A DNA stretch of 64,000 bases from Ewingella sp049889095 (GTDB lineage: Bacteria; Pseudomonadota; Gammaproteobacteria; Enterobacterales; Enterobacteriaceae): NCBI GenBank assembly GCA_049889095.1, contig JBLJFK010000004.1, one strand, 5' to 3'. Positions 9,443 to 19,474 of the stretch are shown in pieces; position 1 is the stretch's first letter; each line of letters starts with the position of its first letter. A program made the position numbers and the translations under genes. Under the pieces are notes generated by a model. It saw only the letters and a list, made by a program, of their open reading frames with translations, searched no databases and was not told the DNA's origin.

Positions 9443-9931
9443 CTAGCCCCGATTTCGATCCAGAATTTCAAAGCAGTAACCGTGAGAGTTTTGCGCATCG
9501 GCGTCATGGAACTCGCTGAATGTACTTTCCCATTGATCTGGTTCGTAGTCCGGGAATTGCGTGTCCCCTTCCACTTCGGCATCAATGTGGGTCAGGTATA
9601 AACGGTCTGCACGGTCCAAAAACTGTTCATATACGTGCCCCCCTCCCATCACCATCACTTCCTCAACGTTACCTGCCGCAGCGATCGCAGCGTCAACGGA
9701 GGTCACCCAGGTCACATTGTCATGAGTCCCTGGATTTGAACTCATGACAATGTTTAAGCGGCCAGGTAAAGGACGGCCGATAGATTCAAATGTTTTACGT
9801 CCCATGATGACCGGTTTGTTCAGCGTATTGCGCTTAAACCAAGCCAGATCGGCCGGTAAATGCCAAGGCATGGCGTTTTCCATGCCAATAACGCGATCCG
9901 TCGCCAGTGCGGCGATCAGGCTAATAATCAT
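9443..9931 (-). CDS. folA: Dihydrofolate reductase
   Basis: FolA reduces dihydrofolate to tetrahydrofolate with NADPH and is the target of trimethoprim. The 162-residue product is very close to E. coli FolA: ISLIAALATDRVIGM, MPWHLPADLAWFKRNT, VMGRKTFESIGRPLPGR, HIDAEVEGDTQFP. The acidic substrate-binding Asp is present in PADLAW. Nothing seen suggests a resistant variant. It converges with apaH, as in E. coli. Confidence 0.96.
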   Translation of the reverse strand: MIISLIAALATDRVIGMENAMPWHLPADLAWFKRNTLNKPVIMGRKTFESIGRPLPGRLNIVMSSNPGTHDNVTWVTSVDAAIAAAGNVEEVMVMGGGHVYEQFLDRADRLYLTHIDAEVEGDTQFPDYEPDQWESTFSEFHDADAQNSHGYCFEILDRNRG

Positions 9932-10061
9932 TGTGAAGCCCTGTGTAGATAAGGAATAAAACCGTGACCCGTAAAAAGAGCTGCCACTATACGGAAAGCC
10001 CCATCAGCCGTCGATAGGGAGACTGGCGCTTTATAAAGATTTGAGAGTGCGCTTACCGGAC

Positions 10062-10532
10062 TTACACCCCGGGACGTTTGCGATACAACCACAGCCCCGG
10101 TAAAGATAATCCAATCGATAATGCACCGACGATAAAGCTGGCCTTCATAAAATTGGTGACCATGCTGGCCATCAGCGCTTCGCTGTAGCCAAGGTGCGAG
10201 ATCTCAACCACAGAAATCATCGCCGTATACGCCGAAATCCCCGGAAACATCGGGATAACGGCCGCAACGGTAAACACCTTCGGATGTGCCAGTAACCAGC
10301 GCGACCAGTGGATGCCAATCACACCCACCAGAATAGCCGCCAGTAAAGAAGCCCACTCGACATTCAATCCGGCATGCATCATCAGCATGCGTGAACCGTG
10401 TCCCAATGCTCCCAGTAATGCGCAGTAGCGCAGCGCGCGTGGTGGTACGTTGAAGACCATAGCAAAACCGAGCGCAGGAACCGCCGCCAGCAGCATATCC
10501 TGAATCAGTGCCCACATCAGATTCATGCCCAT
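10062..10532 (-). CDS. yjjB: ThrE-type exporter small subunit YjjB
   Basis: This is the small membrane subunit of the YjjPB pair, which belongs to the threonine/serine exporter (ThrE) family; in E. coli the pair has been linked to succinate export. The roughly 156-residue product has four or five hydrophobic segments and the family stretch FTVAAVIPMFPGISAYTAM. The start at 10532 (MGMNLMW) matches the E. coli length; an ATG at 10526 is also possible. The start overlaps the end of yjjP, which implies translational coupling. In E. coli this pair is not next to folA. Confidence 0.9.
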   Translation of the reverse strand: MGMNLMWALIQDMLLAAVPALGFAMVFNVPPRALRYCALLGALGHGSRMLMMHAGLNVEWASLLAAILVGVIGIHWSRWLLAHPKVFTVAAVIPMFPGISAYTAMISVVEISHLGYSEALMASMVTNFMKASFIVGALSIGLSLPGLWLYRKRPGV

Positions 10533-11317
10533 CCCTGCAACCCCCACAGTGACATCGCCATGACGACACCGATACAGGTCGCCAGCGTCAATAAACTGGC
10601 CATCGCCCAGCGTGCCAGACCGGTATTCACATGGCCTTTAAACATATCGGCCACCGCATTAATCAGCGGAAAACCTGGTACGAGCAGGAGAATACTGGCG
10701 GCCATGGCTACGCTGGAGGCTTGGCTGAACCAGGCAAGCTTGAGCAGTAAACCGGAAATGCTGGTCGCAACAAACGCAGTACAGCAAAAATTGAGCAACG
10801 GATGCGTCTGGCGAATCGTCAGGGTCTGACGTACCGCCATTGCTACTCCACTGGCTAACAGCGTGACAAAAGAGGCGCCCCAGTCGCCACCGTTGAGCTT
10901 GCAGAAACAGGCACAAGAGAGCGCCACCATCAGAATCATCAGCCATCGCGGATAACGCAGTGGCTTTATTTTTGTCAGACGTTTGGCTACCAGCGAGCTG
11001 TCGAGCAGCCGATGTTCGGCCATGATCACAATATGCTGCACCTCCGTTACCACATGCATATTGATGCCACGATCGATATTCTTGCGTGTCGACGTCAGGC
11101 AATGTCCCTGACTGATCGTGCTAAGTACAACGGCGTTAGCAGAAATAGAGCTCTCAACATTGTCCATGCCGAGCGCAACACCCAGCCGCGCCGGCAACTG
11201 TTCCACCAACATGCTTTCTGCGCCATGCTGAAGCAGCAGTAGCGCGCATTCAATACACAGGCGGGTTATTTCCCGCTGATAGCTGGCGGCGGGGCTTTCA
11301 GTGATAGATGCTTGCAT
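10523..11317 (-). CDS. yjjP: ThrE-type exporter large subunit YjjP
   Basis: This is the larger partner of YjjB. The 264-residue protein has a soluble N-terminal half (about 1-115, with CALLLLQHGAESMLVE) and a C-terminal half with about five membrane segments, including ILLLVPGFPLINAVADM, the loop typical of the ThrE family. Split ThrE systems need both parts. It is read leftward ahead of yjjB and is divergent from a LysE-type exporter gene, with about 120 bp between them. Confidence 0.9.
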   Translation of the reverse strand: MQASITESPAASYQREITRLCIECALLLLQHGAESMLVEQLPARLGVALGMDNVESSISANAVVLSTISQGHCLTSTRKNIDRGINMHVVTEVQHIVIMAEHRLLDSSLVAKRLTKIKPLRYPRWLMILMVALSCACFCKLNGGDWGASFVTLLASGVAMAVRQTLTIRQTHPLLNFCCTAFVATSISGLLLKLAWFSQASSVAMAASILLLVPGFPLINAVADMFKGHVNTGLARWAMASLLTLATCIGVVMAMSLWGLQGWA

Positions 11318-11437
11318 AACTTCCTGAGCCTCAATGGAACAACCTGTAAAAAATCCGGCAAGTGTGGGTTCGCGACAATCAAGATTGGCGTATGATGCCG
11401 TCTTATTACGTTCTGAACATTGACGACGGTTACTTTC

Positions 11438-12052
11438 ATGCTTGAAACTTCCCTGTTTATTGCCAGTATCGCTTTCCTTGGCATGCTATCCCCCGGCCCG
11501 GATTTTTTTCTGGTGATCAAAAATGCGGCGCGTTACCCACGTATGGCCGCACTGACGACCGCACTCGGCGTGATTTCTGGTGTCATCACCCACATGTCGT
11601 ACTGCGTCGCGGGCCTTGCCGTGGTTATCACAACGACGCCCTGGTTATTTGGTCTGCTGAAGTATGTCGGCGCGGCCTATTTAATTTGGGTTGGTATTCA
11701 GACACTCTTTTCGCGCACCAACAGTAAACTCAATCTGGATGGGATTGAGCAAAAACAGGTCAAGCTGCGCACCGCTTTCATACAGGGTTACCTTTGTAAC
11801 CTATTGAACCCGAAAGCAACGCTTTTTTTCCTGGCGGTGTTTACTCAAGTTTTACAGGTTAATTCCAGCCTCGGTGAGAAACTGTGGTACGCGTCGATCA
11901 TTGTCGGTCTGTCGACTATCTGGTGGCCGCTACTGGCCTTATTGATCCAAAGTGCCCCCGTTCGTCGCGGTCTGGCAAAAGCACAGAAAATTATCGATAA
12001 ACTGCTTGGTGGTGTACTCATCGGTTTAGGGATTAAAGTGGCACTCAGCTGA
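11438..12052 (+). CDS. LysE/RhtB family amino-acid exporter
   Basis: The 204-residue product has the usual six hydrophobic segments of the LysE/RhtB superfamily of amino-acid efflux proteins. It shows the N-terminal signature FLGMLSPGPDFFLVIKNAAR and the middle motif LLNPKATLFFLAVF. The substrate cannot be read from the sequence; homoserine, threonine or similar residues are typical. I chose the ATG at 11438 because family proteins begin just before the first membrane segment. It is divergent from yjjP and convergent with kefC. Confidence 0.85.
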   Translation: MLETSLFIASIAFLGMLSPGPDFFLVIKNAARYPRMAALTTALGVISGVITHMSYCVAGLAVVITTTPWLFGLLKYVGAAYLIWVGIQTLFSRTNSKLNLDGIEQKQVKLRTAFIQGYLCNLLNPKATLFFLAVFTQVLQVNSSLGEKLWYASIIVGLSTIWWPLLALLIQSAPVRRGLAKAQKIIDKLLGGVLIGLGIKVALS

Positions 12053-12082
12053 TTGGCTGACGTAGCCTCATTCCATAAAAAC

Positions 12083-12118
12083 GGGCGGTGCTTTCGCTGC
12101 CGCCCATCTATGTTTTCT
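12083..12118. terminator. Possible terminator between the LysE-type gene and kefC
   Basis: An imperfect hairpin (GGGCGG at 12083-12088 pairing with CCGCCC at 12100-12105) is followed by a T-rich stretch between two convergent genes. The stem is short, so this is tentative. Confidence 0.4.
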
Positions 12119-12133
12119 CCGCGTCTGCGTTGC

Positions 12134-13987
12134 TTACCCCTTAGCTTCAATAATCTCCTCTTCAGGGGCTTTACCGTCAATACTACCGCGCCAGCCTTGC
12201 TGCTGGCCCGAAGCATGACGCTCCTGATCCTGCCCGATAGCCATGCTAAGCATATCTTTCGCACGCTGCATACTGGCGATACGGAATTCAGTATCCTGAT
12301 AGTTCCCGGCAGTTGCCGCGAGCATCTTCAGGTTATAACGCCGGAACAGATCGGCTTTTTCACGCGCCTCATAAGCATCCAGGCCCAGGAGCTCCAGCGT
12401 CTCACGCCCGACGCGCAATGAACCTTCGAAAGTTTCACGCTCCGGCGCTTCTACGCCTAACTGAAGCAACTGATACCAATGATCGACGTCGCGAGCGCGG
12501 GCGATAATCTTCAGATTGGGGAAATGCTCCTTCGCTAACGCCGTCAGTTGCAGGTTAGCCTCGACGTCATCAATGGCATTGATCAACACTTTGGCATTGG
12601 CCGCCCCGGCCGCTTCAAGAAGATCAACCCGCGTGGCATCACCATAAAAAACCTTTGTGCCGAATTTACGTAAGGTTTCGATATGGTCCGGATCGTGATC
12701 CAATACGACGGTATGCACATTATTGGCCAGCAGCAAACGACCCGCGATCTGACCGAAGCGACCAAAACCGGCAATAATGACCTGCGCATTTTCGTCATCA
12801 ATAGTGTCTTGAGGACGATCTTCCTGCGGCGTATTACGCTCCATACGCGCTGCCAGTACCAACAGCAACGGCGTCACGGCCATTGATAGCGCAACAGCCA
12901 GCGTCAGCGCTTTCGCCCACTCGACTGGCAACACACCGGCCATTTGCGCAGCGCTGAAAATAACAAAAGCAAACTCACTGCCCTGACCGATTAAGATCGC
13001 GAACAACCCGCGCTGTTTTTTTGGCACACCGAGCCACGGCGCAACCAGCCAGAGCAGCGCCGCCTTCAGCGCCATAAAACCGGCCAATAATATCGCAATC
13101 AGCAGTGGCTGATGAATCAGTGTGCCGAAGTCGATAGACATGCCAACACCGATAAAGAACAGACCGAGCAGCAACCCCTTAAACGGCTGAATGTCGCTCT
13201 CAAGCGCATGACGATATTCGGAACTCGCCAGCATCACGCCGGCCAAAAATGCGCCCATCGCCATCGAAAGGCCCGCTATTTCGAGCAAAATACCAAAACC
13301 GAATACCAGAAACAGTGCCACAGCGCTGAACACTTCACGCATCCCAGAGCGGGCAACAAAATGCAGTAGCGGGCGCGTGACATACCGCCCGAGGAGCACC
13401 ACCACCGCCAGCGCACCGAGTACCTTCGCCGCCGAAAGACCAAAACTGGCTAACGTAGTGGCTTCACCGGTACTGGCCAGCAGAGGGATCATCGCCACCA
13501 GCGGAATTGCCGCGATATCCTGAAACAGCAGCACGGCAAACGTACTACGACCCATTGGCGATGATGTCAAACTGCGTTCGCTCATGGCCTGCATAGCGAT
13601 AGCGGTTGATGAAAGCGCCAGCGTCAGGCCAATCAGCAAGGCAACCTTCCAGTCGAGCCCCAGTAAATAACAGAACAGACTAAGCACCAGGCCGCAGCCT
13701 GCCATCTGCATACTGCCGCCGCCAAAGACCGAAGCACGCAGCGTCCAGAGACGTTTAGGATCCAGCTCCAGGCCGATGATAAATAACATCAGCACCACGC
13801 CAATCTCAGCGAAGGTCAGAATGGATTCCGCATCAGAAACCAGCTTAAGTCCCCACGGACCGATGATGCAGCCGGCGATGAGATATCCCAGCACGGAACC
13901 TAAACCGAGACGGACCGCGATCGGTACAAATAGTGCCGCCGAGCCAAGATAAATCAGCCCTTCAATCATCAGATTATGGTTGTCCAT
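12134..13987 (-). CDS. kefC: Glutathione-gated potassium/proton antiporter KefC
   Basis: KefC is a potassium efflux system held shut by glutathione and opened by glutathione adducts, protecting against electrophiles. The 617-residue product has an N-terminal antiporter domain of about twelve membrane segments (GYLIAGCIIGPWGLKLV, FAEIGVVLMLFIIGLEL). A RCK/KTN domain starts near residue 395 with the nucleotide-binding loop VIIAGFGRFGQIAGRLL. I chose the start MDNHNLMIEG at 13987 by comparison with E. coli; it overlaps the end of kefF by 14 bases. Confidence 0.94.
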   Translation of the reverse strand: MDNHNLMIEGLIYLGSAALFVPIAVRLGLGSVLGYLIAGCIIGPWGLKLVSDAESILTFAEIGVVLMLFIIGLELDPKRLWTLRASVFGGGSMQMAGCGLVLSLFCYLLGLDWKVALLIGLTLALSSTAIAMQAMSERSLTSSPMGRSTFAVLLFQDIAAIPLVAMIPLLASTGEATTLASFGLSAAKVLGALAVVVLLGRYVTRPLLHFVARSGMREVFSAVALFLVFGFGILLEIAGLSMAMGAFLAGVMLASSEYRHALESDIQPFKGLLLGLFFIGVGMSIDFGTLIHQPLLIAILLAGFMALKAALLWLVAPWLGVPKKQRGLFAILIGQGSEFAFVIFSAAQMAGVLPVEWAKALTLAVALSMAVTPLLLVLAARMERNTPQEDRPQDTIDDENAQVIIAGFGRFGQIAGRLLLANNVHTVVLDHDPDHIETLRKFGTKVFYGDATRVDLLEAAGAANAKVLINAIDDVEANLQLTALAKEHFPNLKIIARARDVDHWYQLLQLGVEAPERETFEGSLRVGRETLELLGLDAYEAREKADLFRRYNLKMLAATAGNYQDTEFRIASMQRAKDMLSMAIGQDQERHASGQQQGWRGSIDGKAPEEEIIEAKG

Positions 13988-14534
13988 TTTCGACCTCCGG
14001 CGCACAACCTTCTTTCAGACTCAGGCAGGCGGTTAAGCGTCGGCAATACTCCTCACCCGCCGCTTTCAGAGCAACTTCATCGCAAATAAAGGTGTTGTGT
14101 ACCGCAAAATAGGGCTGCCAGTGCATACCGCAGTAGACCGCCGTCGCCTGCAAAGGCTGCGCCAGCACGTCGAAATTCGGGTGATCGCCCAGTTCAAAAT
14201 GATGCTCATTACCGCCAGTGGTGACGGTCCACAGACAGTGTTTTCCCTTGAGCGCATTACCTTCATGGCCATAAGCCCAGCCGTGCTCCAGCACTTTATC
14301 AATCCAGAGTTTCAGCAACGGCGGTAAGCCATACCATTGAATCGGATGCTGGAACACCACCAGATCGGCCCGTTCAACCGCCTTCTGTTCGGCATCAACA
14401 TCAATATTGAAATCAGGATAGAGATCGTACAGCGAACGGACTTCAACATGGGGCAGATCTTTCACGGCTGAGAGCAATCCCTGATTAGCGCGCGAGTGAC
14501 GCGGATAGGGATGGGCGTAAATTATTAGGATCAT
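13974..14534 (-). CDS. kefF: KefC activator, quinone oxidoreductase KefF
   Basis: KefF is a flavodoxin-fold quinone reductase that binds the RCK domain of KefC and is needed for full efflux activity. The 186-residue product begins MILIIYAHPYPRHSRAN and shows FQHPIQWYGLPPLLKLWIDK and the FMN-site stretch WTVTTGGNEHHFE. The frame continues upstream of 14534, but E. coli KefF starts exactly at the MILIIYAHPYP equivalent. A purine-rich AGAGA precedes that ATG. It is the first gene of the kefFC operon, read leftward. Confidence 0.93.
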   Translation of the reverse strand: MILIIYAHPYPRHSRANQGLLSAVKDLPHVEVRSLYDLYPDFNIDVDAEQKAVERADLVVFQHPIQWYGLPPLLKLWIDKVLEHGWAYGHEGNALKGKHCLWTVTTGGNEHHFELGDHPNFDVLAQPLQATAVYCGMHWQPYFAVHNTFICDEVALKAAGEEYCRRLTACLSLKEGCAPEVENGQP

Positions 14535-14611
14535 GCAGGTCTCTTGTTTTATTTCATTCACTTCAGCATACGCAACTTTCTGCTTTCTGGTAACGAGGGA
14601 CGCATAAAGTG

Positions 14612-14641
14612 AAAAAGGCGCAGCTTGCGCCACGCCTTTTG
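14612..14641 (-). terminator. Terminator after carB
   Basis: On the minus strand AAAAGGCG pairs with CGCCTTTTT around a loop with internal GCGC pairing. It lies 28 bp past the carB stop and before kefF, so it should end carAB transcription. Confidence 0.65.
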
Positions 14642-14668
14642 TCCTGACCTGAGCGGTCAATTATGCCA

Positions 14669-17600
14669 TCAGCCCTTGATTTTGGCGTGCATCTCCTGCA
14701 CCGACGTCACTTGTTCAGTCGGATCAGAAGAGAGCGCCATCGCGGTGGCAAAGCCACCATTCAGCGTGGTGTCATAATGTACTTTGTACTGCAGGGCGCT
14801 GCGGCGAATCAGTTTGGAATCTTCAATCGCCTGACGGCCAGCCGTCGTGTTGACGATATACACATACTCACCGTTTTTAATACGGTCCTGAATGTGTGGT
14901 CGACCTTCATGCACTTTATTGACCAGCCGCGGGTTAATCCCTGCCTCGCCCAGTACCACGGCGGTGCCATGAGTCGCATCCAGCTCGAAACCACGTTTCA
15001 GCAGTTTAGCGGCCAAATCCACCACGCGGGCTTTGTCGCCATCACGGACTGAAAGCAGGGCGCGCCCTGTTTTCTTCATGCCTGACTGACTACCCAGCTG
15101 CGCTTTGGCGAAGGCTTCTGCGAAGGTGCGGCCAACGCCCATCACTTCCCCGGTAGAGCGCATTTCTGGCCCTAAGATTGGGTCAACGCCAGGGAATTTG
15201 TTGAAGGGCAGAACCACTTCTTTAACAGAGTAGTAAGGCGGGATCACTTCTTCGGTAATACCCTGCTGAGCCAGTGTCTGACCTGCCATCACGCGGGCTG
15301 CTACTTTGGCCAAAGGTACGCCAGTAGCCTTAGAGACGAAGGGTACAGTACGTGCGGCACGTGGGTTAACTTCAATCAGGTAGACTTCATTGTTCTTCAC
15401 CGCGAACTGCACGTTCATCAGACCGCGAACGCAAAGCTCAAACGCCAGTTTCTCAACCTGTTGACGCATCACGTCCTGGATTTCTTTGCTCAGCGTGTAG
15501 CACGGTAGAGAACAGGCGGAATCACCGGAGTGAACGCCAGCCTGCTCGATGTGCTCCATAATGCCGCCAATCAGCACGCGTTCACCGTCGCAGATAGCAT
15601 CGACGTCCACTTCTATAGCGTCGTCAAGGAAACGGTCCAGCAGCACCGGCGCATCGTTGGACACACTCACGGCGTTCTGGAAGTAACGGCGCAGGTCGAT
15701 ATCGTCATAGACGATTTCCATCGCGCGGCCACCCAGCACATAAGAAGGTCGCACTACCAGCGGGTAACCGAGGCCAGCCGCTTTCTCAACCGCTTGTTCT
15801 ATGGTTGAAACGGTAGCGTTAGCCGGTTGTTTCAGGCCCAGACGGTGAACCGCCTGCTGGAAACGTTCGCGGTCTTCGGCGCGGTCAATAGCATCCGGGC
15901 TGGTACCGATGATCGGCACGCCTGCGGCTTCCAGCTCACGGGCCAGTTTCAATGGCGTCTGACCACCGTACTGCACGATCACACCTTTCGGCTGTTCGAT
16001 GCGCACGATTTCCAGTACGTCTTCCAGCGTCACGGATTCGAAGTACAGACGGTCGGAGGTGTCGTAATCGGTAGACACGGTTTCCGGGTTACAGTTGACC
16101 ATAATAGTTTCGTAACCGTCTTCGCGCAGCGCCAGTGAGGCGTGTACGCAGCAGTAGTCGAACTCAATACCCTGGCCGATACGGTTAGGACCACCGCCCA
16201 GCACCATAATTTTTGGCTTGTCGTTGGTGGGGTTGGATTCGCACTCTTCTTCATAGGTCGAATACATGTAAGCGGTATCAGTTGAGAATTCCGCCGCACA
16301 GGTATCCACACGCTTGTAGACCGGATGAAGATTATATTTGTGACGCAGTTTGCGCACTTCGCTTTCAGAAACACCGACCAGCGTTGCCAGACGCAGGTCG
16401 GCAAAGCCTTTGCGTTTGAGCATGCGCAGGTATTCCGGCGTGAGGATCTTGAAGCCACCTTCGGCAACCTCATTCTCCAGTTTCACCAACTCTTCAATCT
16501 GCACCAGGAACCAGCGGTCAACGTTGGTCAGGTTGAAAATACCGTCAACGGACAGGCCCGCACGGAATGCATCGGCGATGTACCAGATACGCTCGGCCCC
16601 GGCTTCTTTCAACTCGCGACGAATTTTAGTCAGCGCTTCCGGGTCATCCAGGCTAACTTTTGGGTCAAAACCGCTGGCACCCACTTCAAGACCGCGTAAC
16701 GCTTTTTGCAGTGACTCCTGCTGCGTGCGGCCAATTGCCATCACTTCGCCGACGGATTTCATCTGCGTAGTCAAACGGTCATTGGCACCGGCGAATTTCT
16801 CGAAGTTGAAGCGAGGAATTTTGGTCACAACGTAGTCGATGGACGGTTCGAACGACGCCGGTGTTTTGCCACCGGTGATATCGTTCATCAGTTCGTCGAG
16901 GGTATACCCTACCGCCAGTTTGGCTGCCACTTTGGCAATCGGGAAACCGGTCGCTTTCGAGGCCAGCGCGGAAGAACGTGATACGCGCGGGTTCATTTCG
17001 ATAACAATCAGACGGCCATCTTTCGGGTTCACCGAGAACTGGACGTTAGAGCCACCGGTTTCTACGCCGATCTCACGCAGCACCGCCATCGAGGCGTTAC
17101 GCATGATTTGGTATTCTTTGTCGGTCAGAGTTTGCGCCGGTGCCACCGTGATAGAGTCACCGGTGTGAATGCCCATGGCGTCGAAGTTTTCGATTGAGCA
17201 GACGATGATGCAGTTGTCGTTTTTATCACGCACCACTTCCATCTCGTACTCTTTCCAGCCAATCAGCGACTCATCAATCAGCAGCTCTTTGGTTGGCGAA
17301 AGATCCAGACCGCGTTCGCAAATCTCTTCAAATTCCTCGCGGTTATACGCAATCCCGCCGCCGGTGCCGCCCATAGTGAATGACGGTCGAATGATGCATG
17401 GGAAGCCGACGTCAGCGGCAACCGCCAGCGCTTCTTCCATATTATGTGCAATACCAGAGCGCGCAGTGTCGAGGCCGATTTTTTTCATCGCCACGTCGAA
17501 ACGGCGGCGGTCTTCGGCTTTATCAATAGCGTCTGCCGTCGCACCAATCATGGTCACGCCGAATTCAGCCAATACACCCTGACGTTCCAGCTCAAGCGCA

Positions 17601-17893
17601 CAGTTCAGCGCGGTCTGGCCGCCCATGGTCGGCAGCACGGCGTCCGGGCGCTCTTTTTCGATAATTTTGCGCACAACTTCCCAGGTGATTGGCTCGATAT
17701 ATGTCGCATCAGCCATGTCAGGGTCAGTCATGATGGTGGCAGGATTGGAGTTGACCAGAATGACGCGGTAGCCCTCTTCACGCAGGGCTTTACAGGCCTG
17801 GGCACCGGAATAGTCGAACTCACAGGCTTGACCGATAACAATCGGGCCAGCGCCGAGGATCAGGATGCTTTTTATGTCTGTACGTTTTGGCAT
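14669..17893 (-). CDS. carB: Carbamoyl-phosphate synthase large subunit
   Basis: CarB makes carbamoyl phosphate from ammonia, bicarbonate and two ATP for arginine and pyrimidine synthesis, taking ammonia from CarA through a tunnel. The 1074-residue protein (E. coli 1073) is the expected tandem of two ATP-grasp halves. The first contains ILILGAGPIVIGQACEFDYS near the N-terminus; the second contains VLGGGPNRIGQGIEFDY near residue 565. A C-terminal MGS-like allosteric domain follows. It starts 17 bp after carA. Confidence 0.97.
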   Translation of the reverse strand: MPKRTDIKSILILGAGPIVIGQACEFDYSGAQACKALREEGYRVILVNSNPATIMTDPDMADATYIEPITWEVVRKIIEKERPDAVLPTMGGQTALNCALELERQGVLAEFGVTMIGATADAIDKAEDRRRFDVAMKKIGLDTARSGIAHNMEEALAVAADVGFPCIIRPSFTMGGTGGGIAYNREEFEEICERGLDLSPTKELLIDESLIGWKEYEMEVVRDKNDNCIIVCSIENFDAMGIHTGDSITVAPAQTLTDKEYQIMRNASMAVLREIGVETGGSNVQFSVNPKDGRLIVIEMNPRVSRSSALASKATGFPIAKVAAKLAVGYTLDELMNDITGGKTPASFEPSIDYVVTKIPRFNFEKFAGANDRLTTQMKSVGEVMAIGRTQQESLQKALRGLEVGASGFDPKVSLDDPEALTKIRRELKEAGAERIWYIADAFRAGLSVDGIFNLTNVDRWFLVQIEELVKLENEVAEGGFKILTPEYLRMLKRKGFADLRLATLVGVSESEVRKLRHKYNLHPVYKRVDTCAAEFSTDTAYMYSTYEEECESNPTNDKPKIMVLGGGPNRIGQGIEFDYCCVHASLALREDGYETIMVNCNPETVSTDYDTSDRLYFESVTLEDVLEIVRIEQPKGVIVQYGGQTPLKLARELEAAGVPIIGTSPDAIDRAEDRERFQQAVHRLGLKQPANATVSTIEQAVEKAAGLGYPLVVRPSYVLGGRAMEIVYDDIDLRRYFQNAVSVSNDAPVLLDRFLDDAIEVDVDAICDGERVLIGGIMEHIEQAGVHSGDSACSLPCYTLSKEIQDVMRQQVEKLAFELCVRGLMNVQFAVKNNEVYLIEVNPRAARTVPFVSKATGVPLAKVAARVMAGQTLAQQGITEEVIPPYYSVKEVVLPFNKFPGVDPILGPEMRSTGEVMGVGRTFAEAFAKAQLGSQSGMKKTGRALLSVRDGDKARVVDLAAKLLKRGFELDATHGTAVVLGEAGINPRLVNKVHEGRPHIQDRIKNGEYVYIVNTTAGRQAIEDSKLIRRSALQYKVHYDTTLNGGFATAMALSSDPTEQVTSVQEMHAKIKG

Positions 17894-17910
17894 GTCGTTA
17901 TTGCTCCTGA

Positions 17911-19071
17911 TTATTTGCCGACAAGAGTGGCGTTAGAACGGTATTGCTCAATCAGTTCGATAAAGTGATCGAACAACGGTGCCGCATCGTGCGGGCCCGG
18001 ACTGGCTTCAGGGTGGCCCTGGAAGCTGAACGCCGCTTTATCGGTGCGATGAATACCCTGAACCGTGTGGTCGAACAACGACTTGTGCGTTACCCGTAAA
18101 TTGCCCGGCAGGTTTTGTTCATCAACCGCAAAACCGTGGTTCTGCGCGGTGATCATCACCACGTTGTTATCGAGATCTTTCACCGGATGGTTGCCGCCAT
18201 GATGCCCGAGTTTCATCTTCAACGTCCTGGCACCGCTGGCCAGTGCCAGTAGCTGATGGCCCAGACAAATACCAAACACCGGGATATCCGTTTCGAGGAA
18301 AGTCTTGATGGCGGCAATAGCGTAGTCGCACGGCTCCGGATCGCCCGGCCCGTTAGAAAGGAAGATACCGTCCGGGTTAAGCTTCAGAACATCTTCTGCT
18401 GGCATCTGCGCCGGGACCACCGTCAGGCGGCAGCCACGATCCACCAGCATGCGTAGAATGTTGCGCTTAGCGCCGTAGTCGTAGGCCACCACGTGGAAGG
18501 GCAGCTGTTCTGCTGTTTTCGCTTCCGGTAATTCGCCTTCCAGTGTCCAACTGCCTTGTTGCCAACTATAGGCTTCCTGCGTCGTCACTTCTTTCGCCAG
18601 GTCCATGCCTTTCAGGCCAGGGAACGCTTTGGCTTTTTGCAGCGCCAGTTCAGCATCCGGTGAATCGCCCGCGATGATGCAGCCGTTCTGTGCGCCTTTT
18701 TCACGTAACAGACGGGTCAGCTTGCGGGTATCAATATCGGCGATAGCGACAATGTTGTGGCGTTTGAGGTAATCCGAGAGATTTTCTGTACTGCGGTAGT
18801 TGCTGGCAATAAGGGGTAAATCGCGGATAACCAGGCCCTGAGCGTGTACTGCGGGGGATTCTTCATCAGCGGCGTTAGTGCCGACATTGCCGATATGGGG
18901 ATAAGTAAGGGTGACGATCTGGCGAGAATAGGAGGGATCAGTAAGGATTTCTTGATAGCCGGTCATCGACGTATTGAAGACCACTTCCCCCACTGCCGTA
19001 CCCTCTGCCCCGATGGCCCGACCGTGGAATTGGGTTCCGTCTTCCAGAACCAATAGCGCTGACTTTATCAA
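17911..19071 (-). CDS. carA: Carbamoyl-phosphate synthase small subunit (TTG start)
   Basis: CarA is the class I glutamine amidotransferase subunit that supplies ammonia to CarB. The 386-residue product (E. coli 382) has a C-terminal amidotransferase domain with nucleophile Cys in VFGICLGHQLLALA and His/Glu in GHPEASPGPHD. The start codon is TTG at 19069-19071, preceded by a strong GGAGG site; E. coli carA also begins with TTG. The 480-bp upstream region carries an ArgR-type box and a PurR box, so both end-product pathways probably control the operon. Confidence 0.96.
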   Translation of the reverse strand: MIKSALLVLEDGTQFHGRAIGAEGTAVGEVVFNTSMTGYQEILTDPSYSRQIVTLTYPHIGNVGTNAADEESPAVHAQGLVIRDLPLIASNYRSTENLSDYLKRHNIVAIADIDTRKLTRLLREKGAQNGCIIAGDSPDAELALQKAKAFPGLKGMDLAKEVTTQEAYSWQQGSWTLEGELPEAKTAEQLPFHVVAYDYGAKRNILRMLVDRGCRLTVVPAQMPAEDVLKLNPDGIFLSNGPGDPEPCDYAIAAIKTFLETDIPVFGICLGHQLLALASGARTLKMKLGHHGGNHPVKDLDNNVVMITAQNHGFAVDEQNLPGNLRVTHKSLFDHTVQGIHRTDKAAFSFQGHPEASPGPHDAAPLFDHFIELIEQYRSNATLVGK

Positions 19072-19100
19072 AGCATCCTCCAGGAATAATAAATCATATT

Positions 19101-19118
19101 ATTTGCATATTAATTCAG
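19101..19118 (-). promoter_or_regulatory. ArgR box (ARG box) at the carAB proximal promoter
   Basis: The sequence TTTGCATATTAATTCA (plus strand) fits the ARG-box consensus TGAATwwwwATTCA with one change in the left half. It lies 30-47 bp upstream of the carA TTG, and the surrounding bases closely resemble the E. coli carAB P2 region, where ArgR binds to repress arginine-sensitive transcription. Confidence 0.7.
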
Positions 19119-19294
19119 ATTAACCGATCTAAATCAATGCAAAAATCATCCCCGAAGACAATTTTTGGCAAATTGGGCGCATTCTAATGATGGTAGTTCG
19201 GTTTGTCCATCAAAAGCACCACTATTTCTCTCTATTTTGCTGAACTCAGTGGGAATGGGGGTCCACTGCCATAAAAGAGCAGGCTATCTTTCAA

Positions 19295-19310
19295 TGGTAA
19301 ACGTTTGCGA
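19295..19310 (-). promoter_or_regulatory. PurR box upstream of carAB
   Basis: The 16-mer TGGTAAACGTTTGCGA contains the PurR core AAACGTTTGCG of the consensus ACGCAAACGTTTGCGT. It lies about 224 bp upstream of carA. In E. coli PurR represses the distal carAB promoter P1 from an upstream site, so role and position agree. Confidence 0.65.
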
Positions 19311-19474
19311 AGGGCTTTGTCTTATAAATGAGGGGAAATTCGAAATGTTAATCGCGGTGATAGAATTGGTGGTTATTTTTCCACCGTCACGGTCAGAAAA
19401 ATGAAGGTAAAGCCACATAAAAGACTATTTTAATTGAAAATCCAATCAAAATAGTCATAAAAAACAAAGAAAAG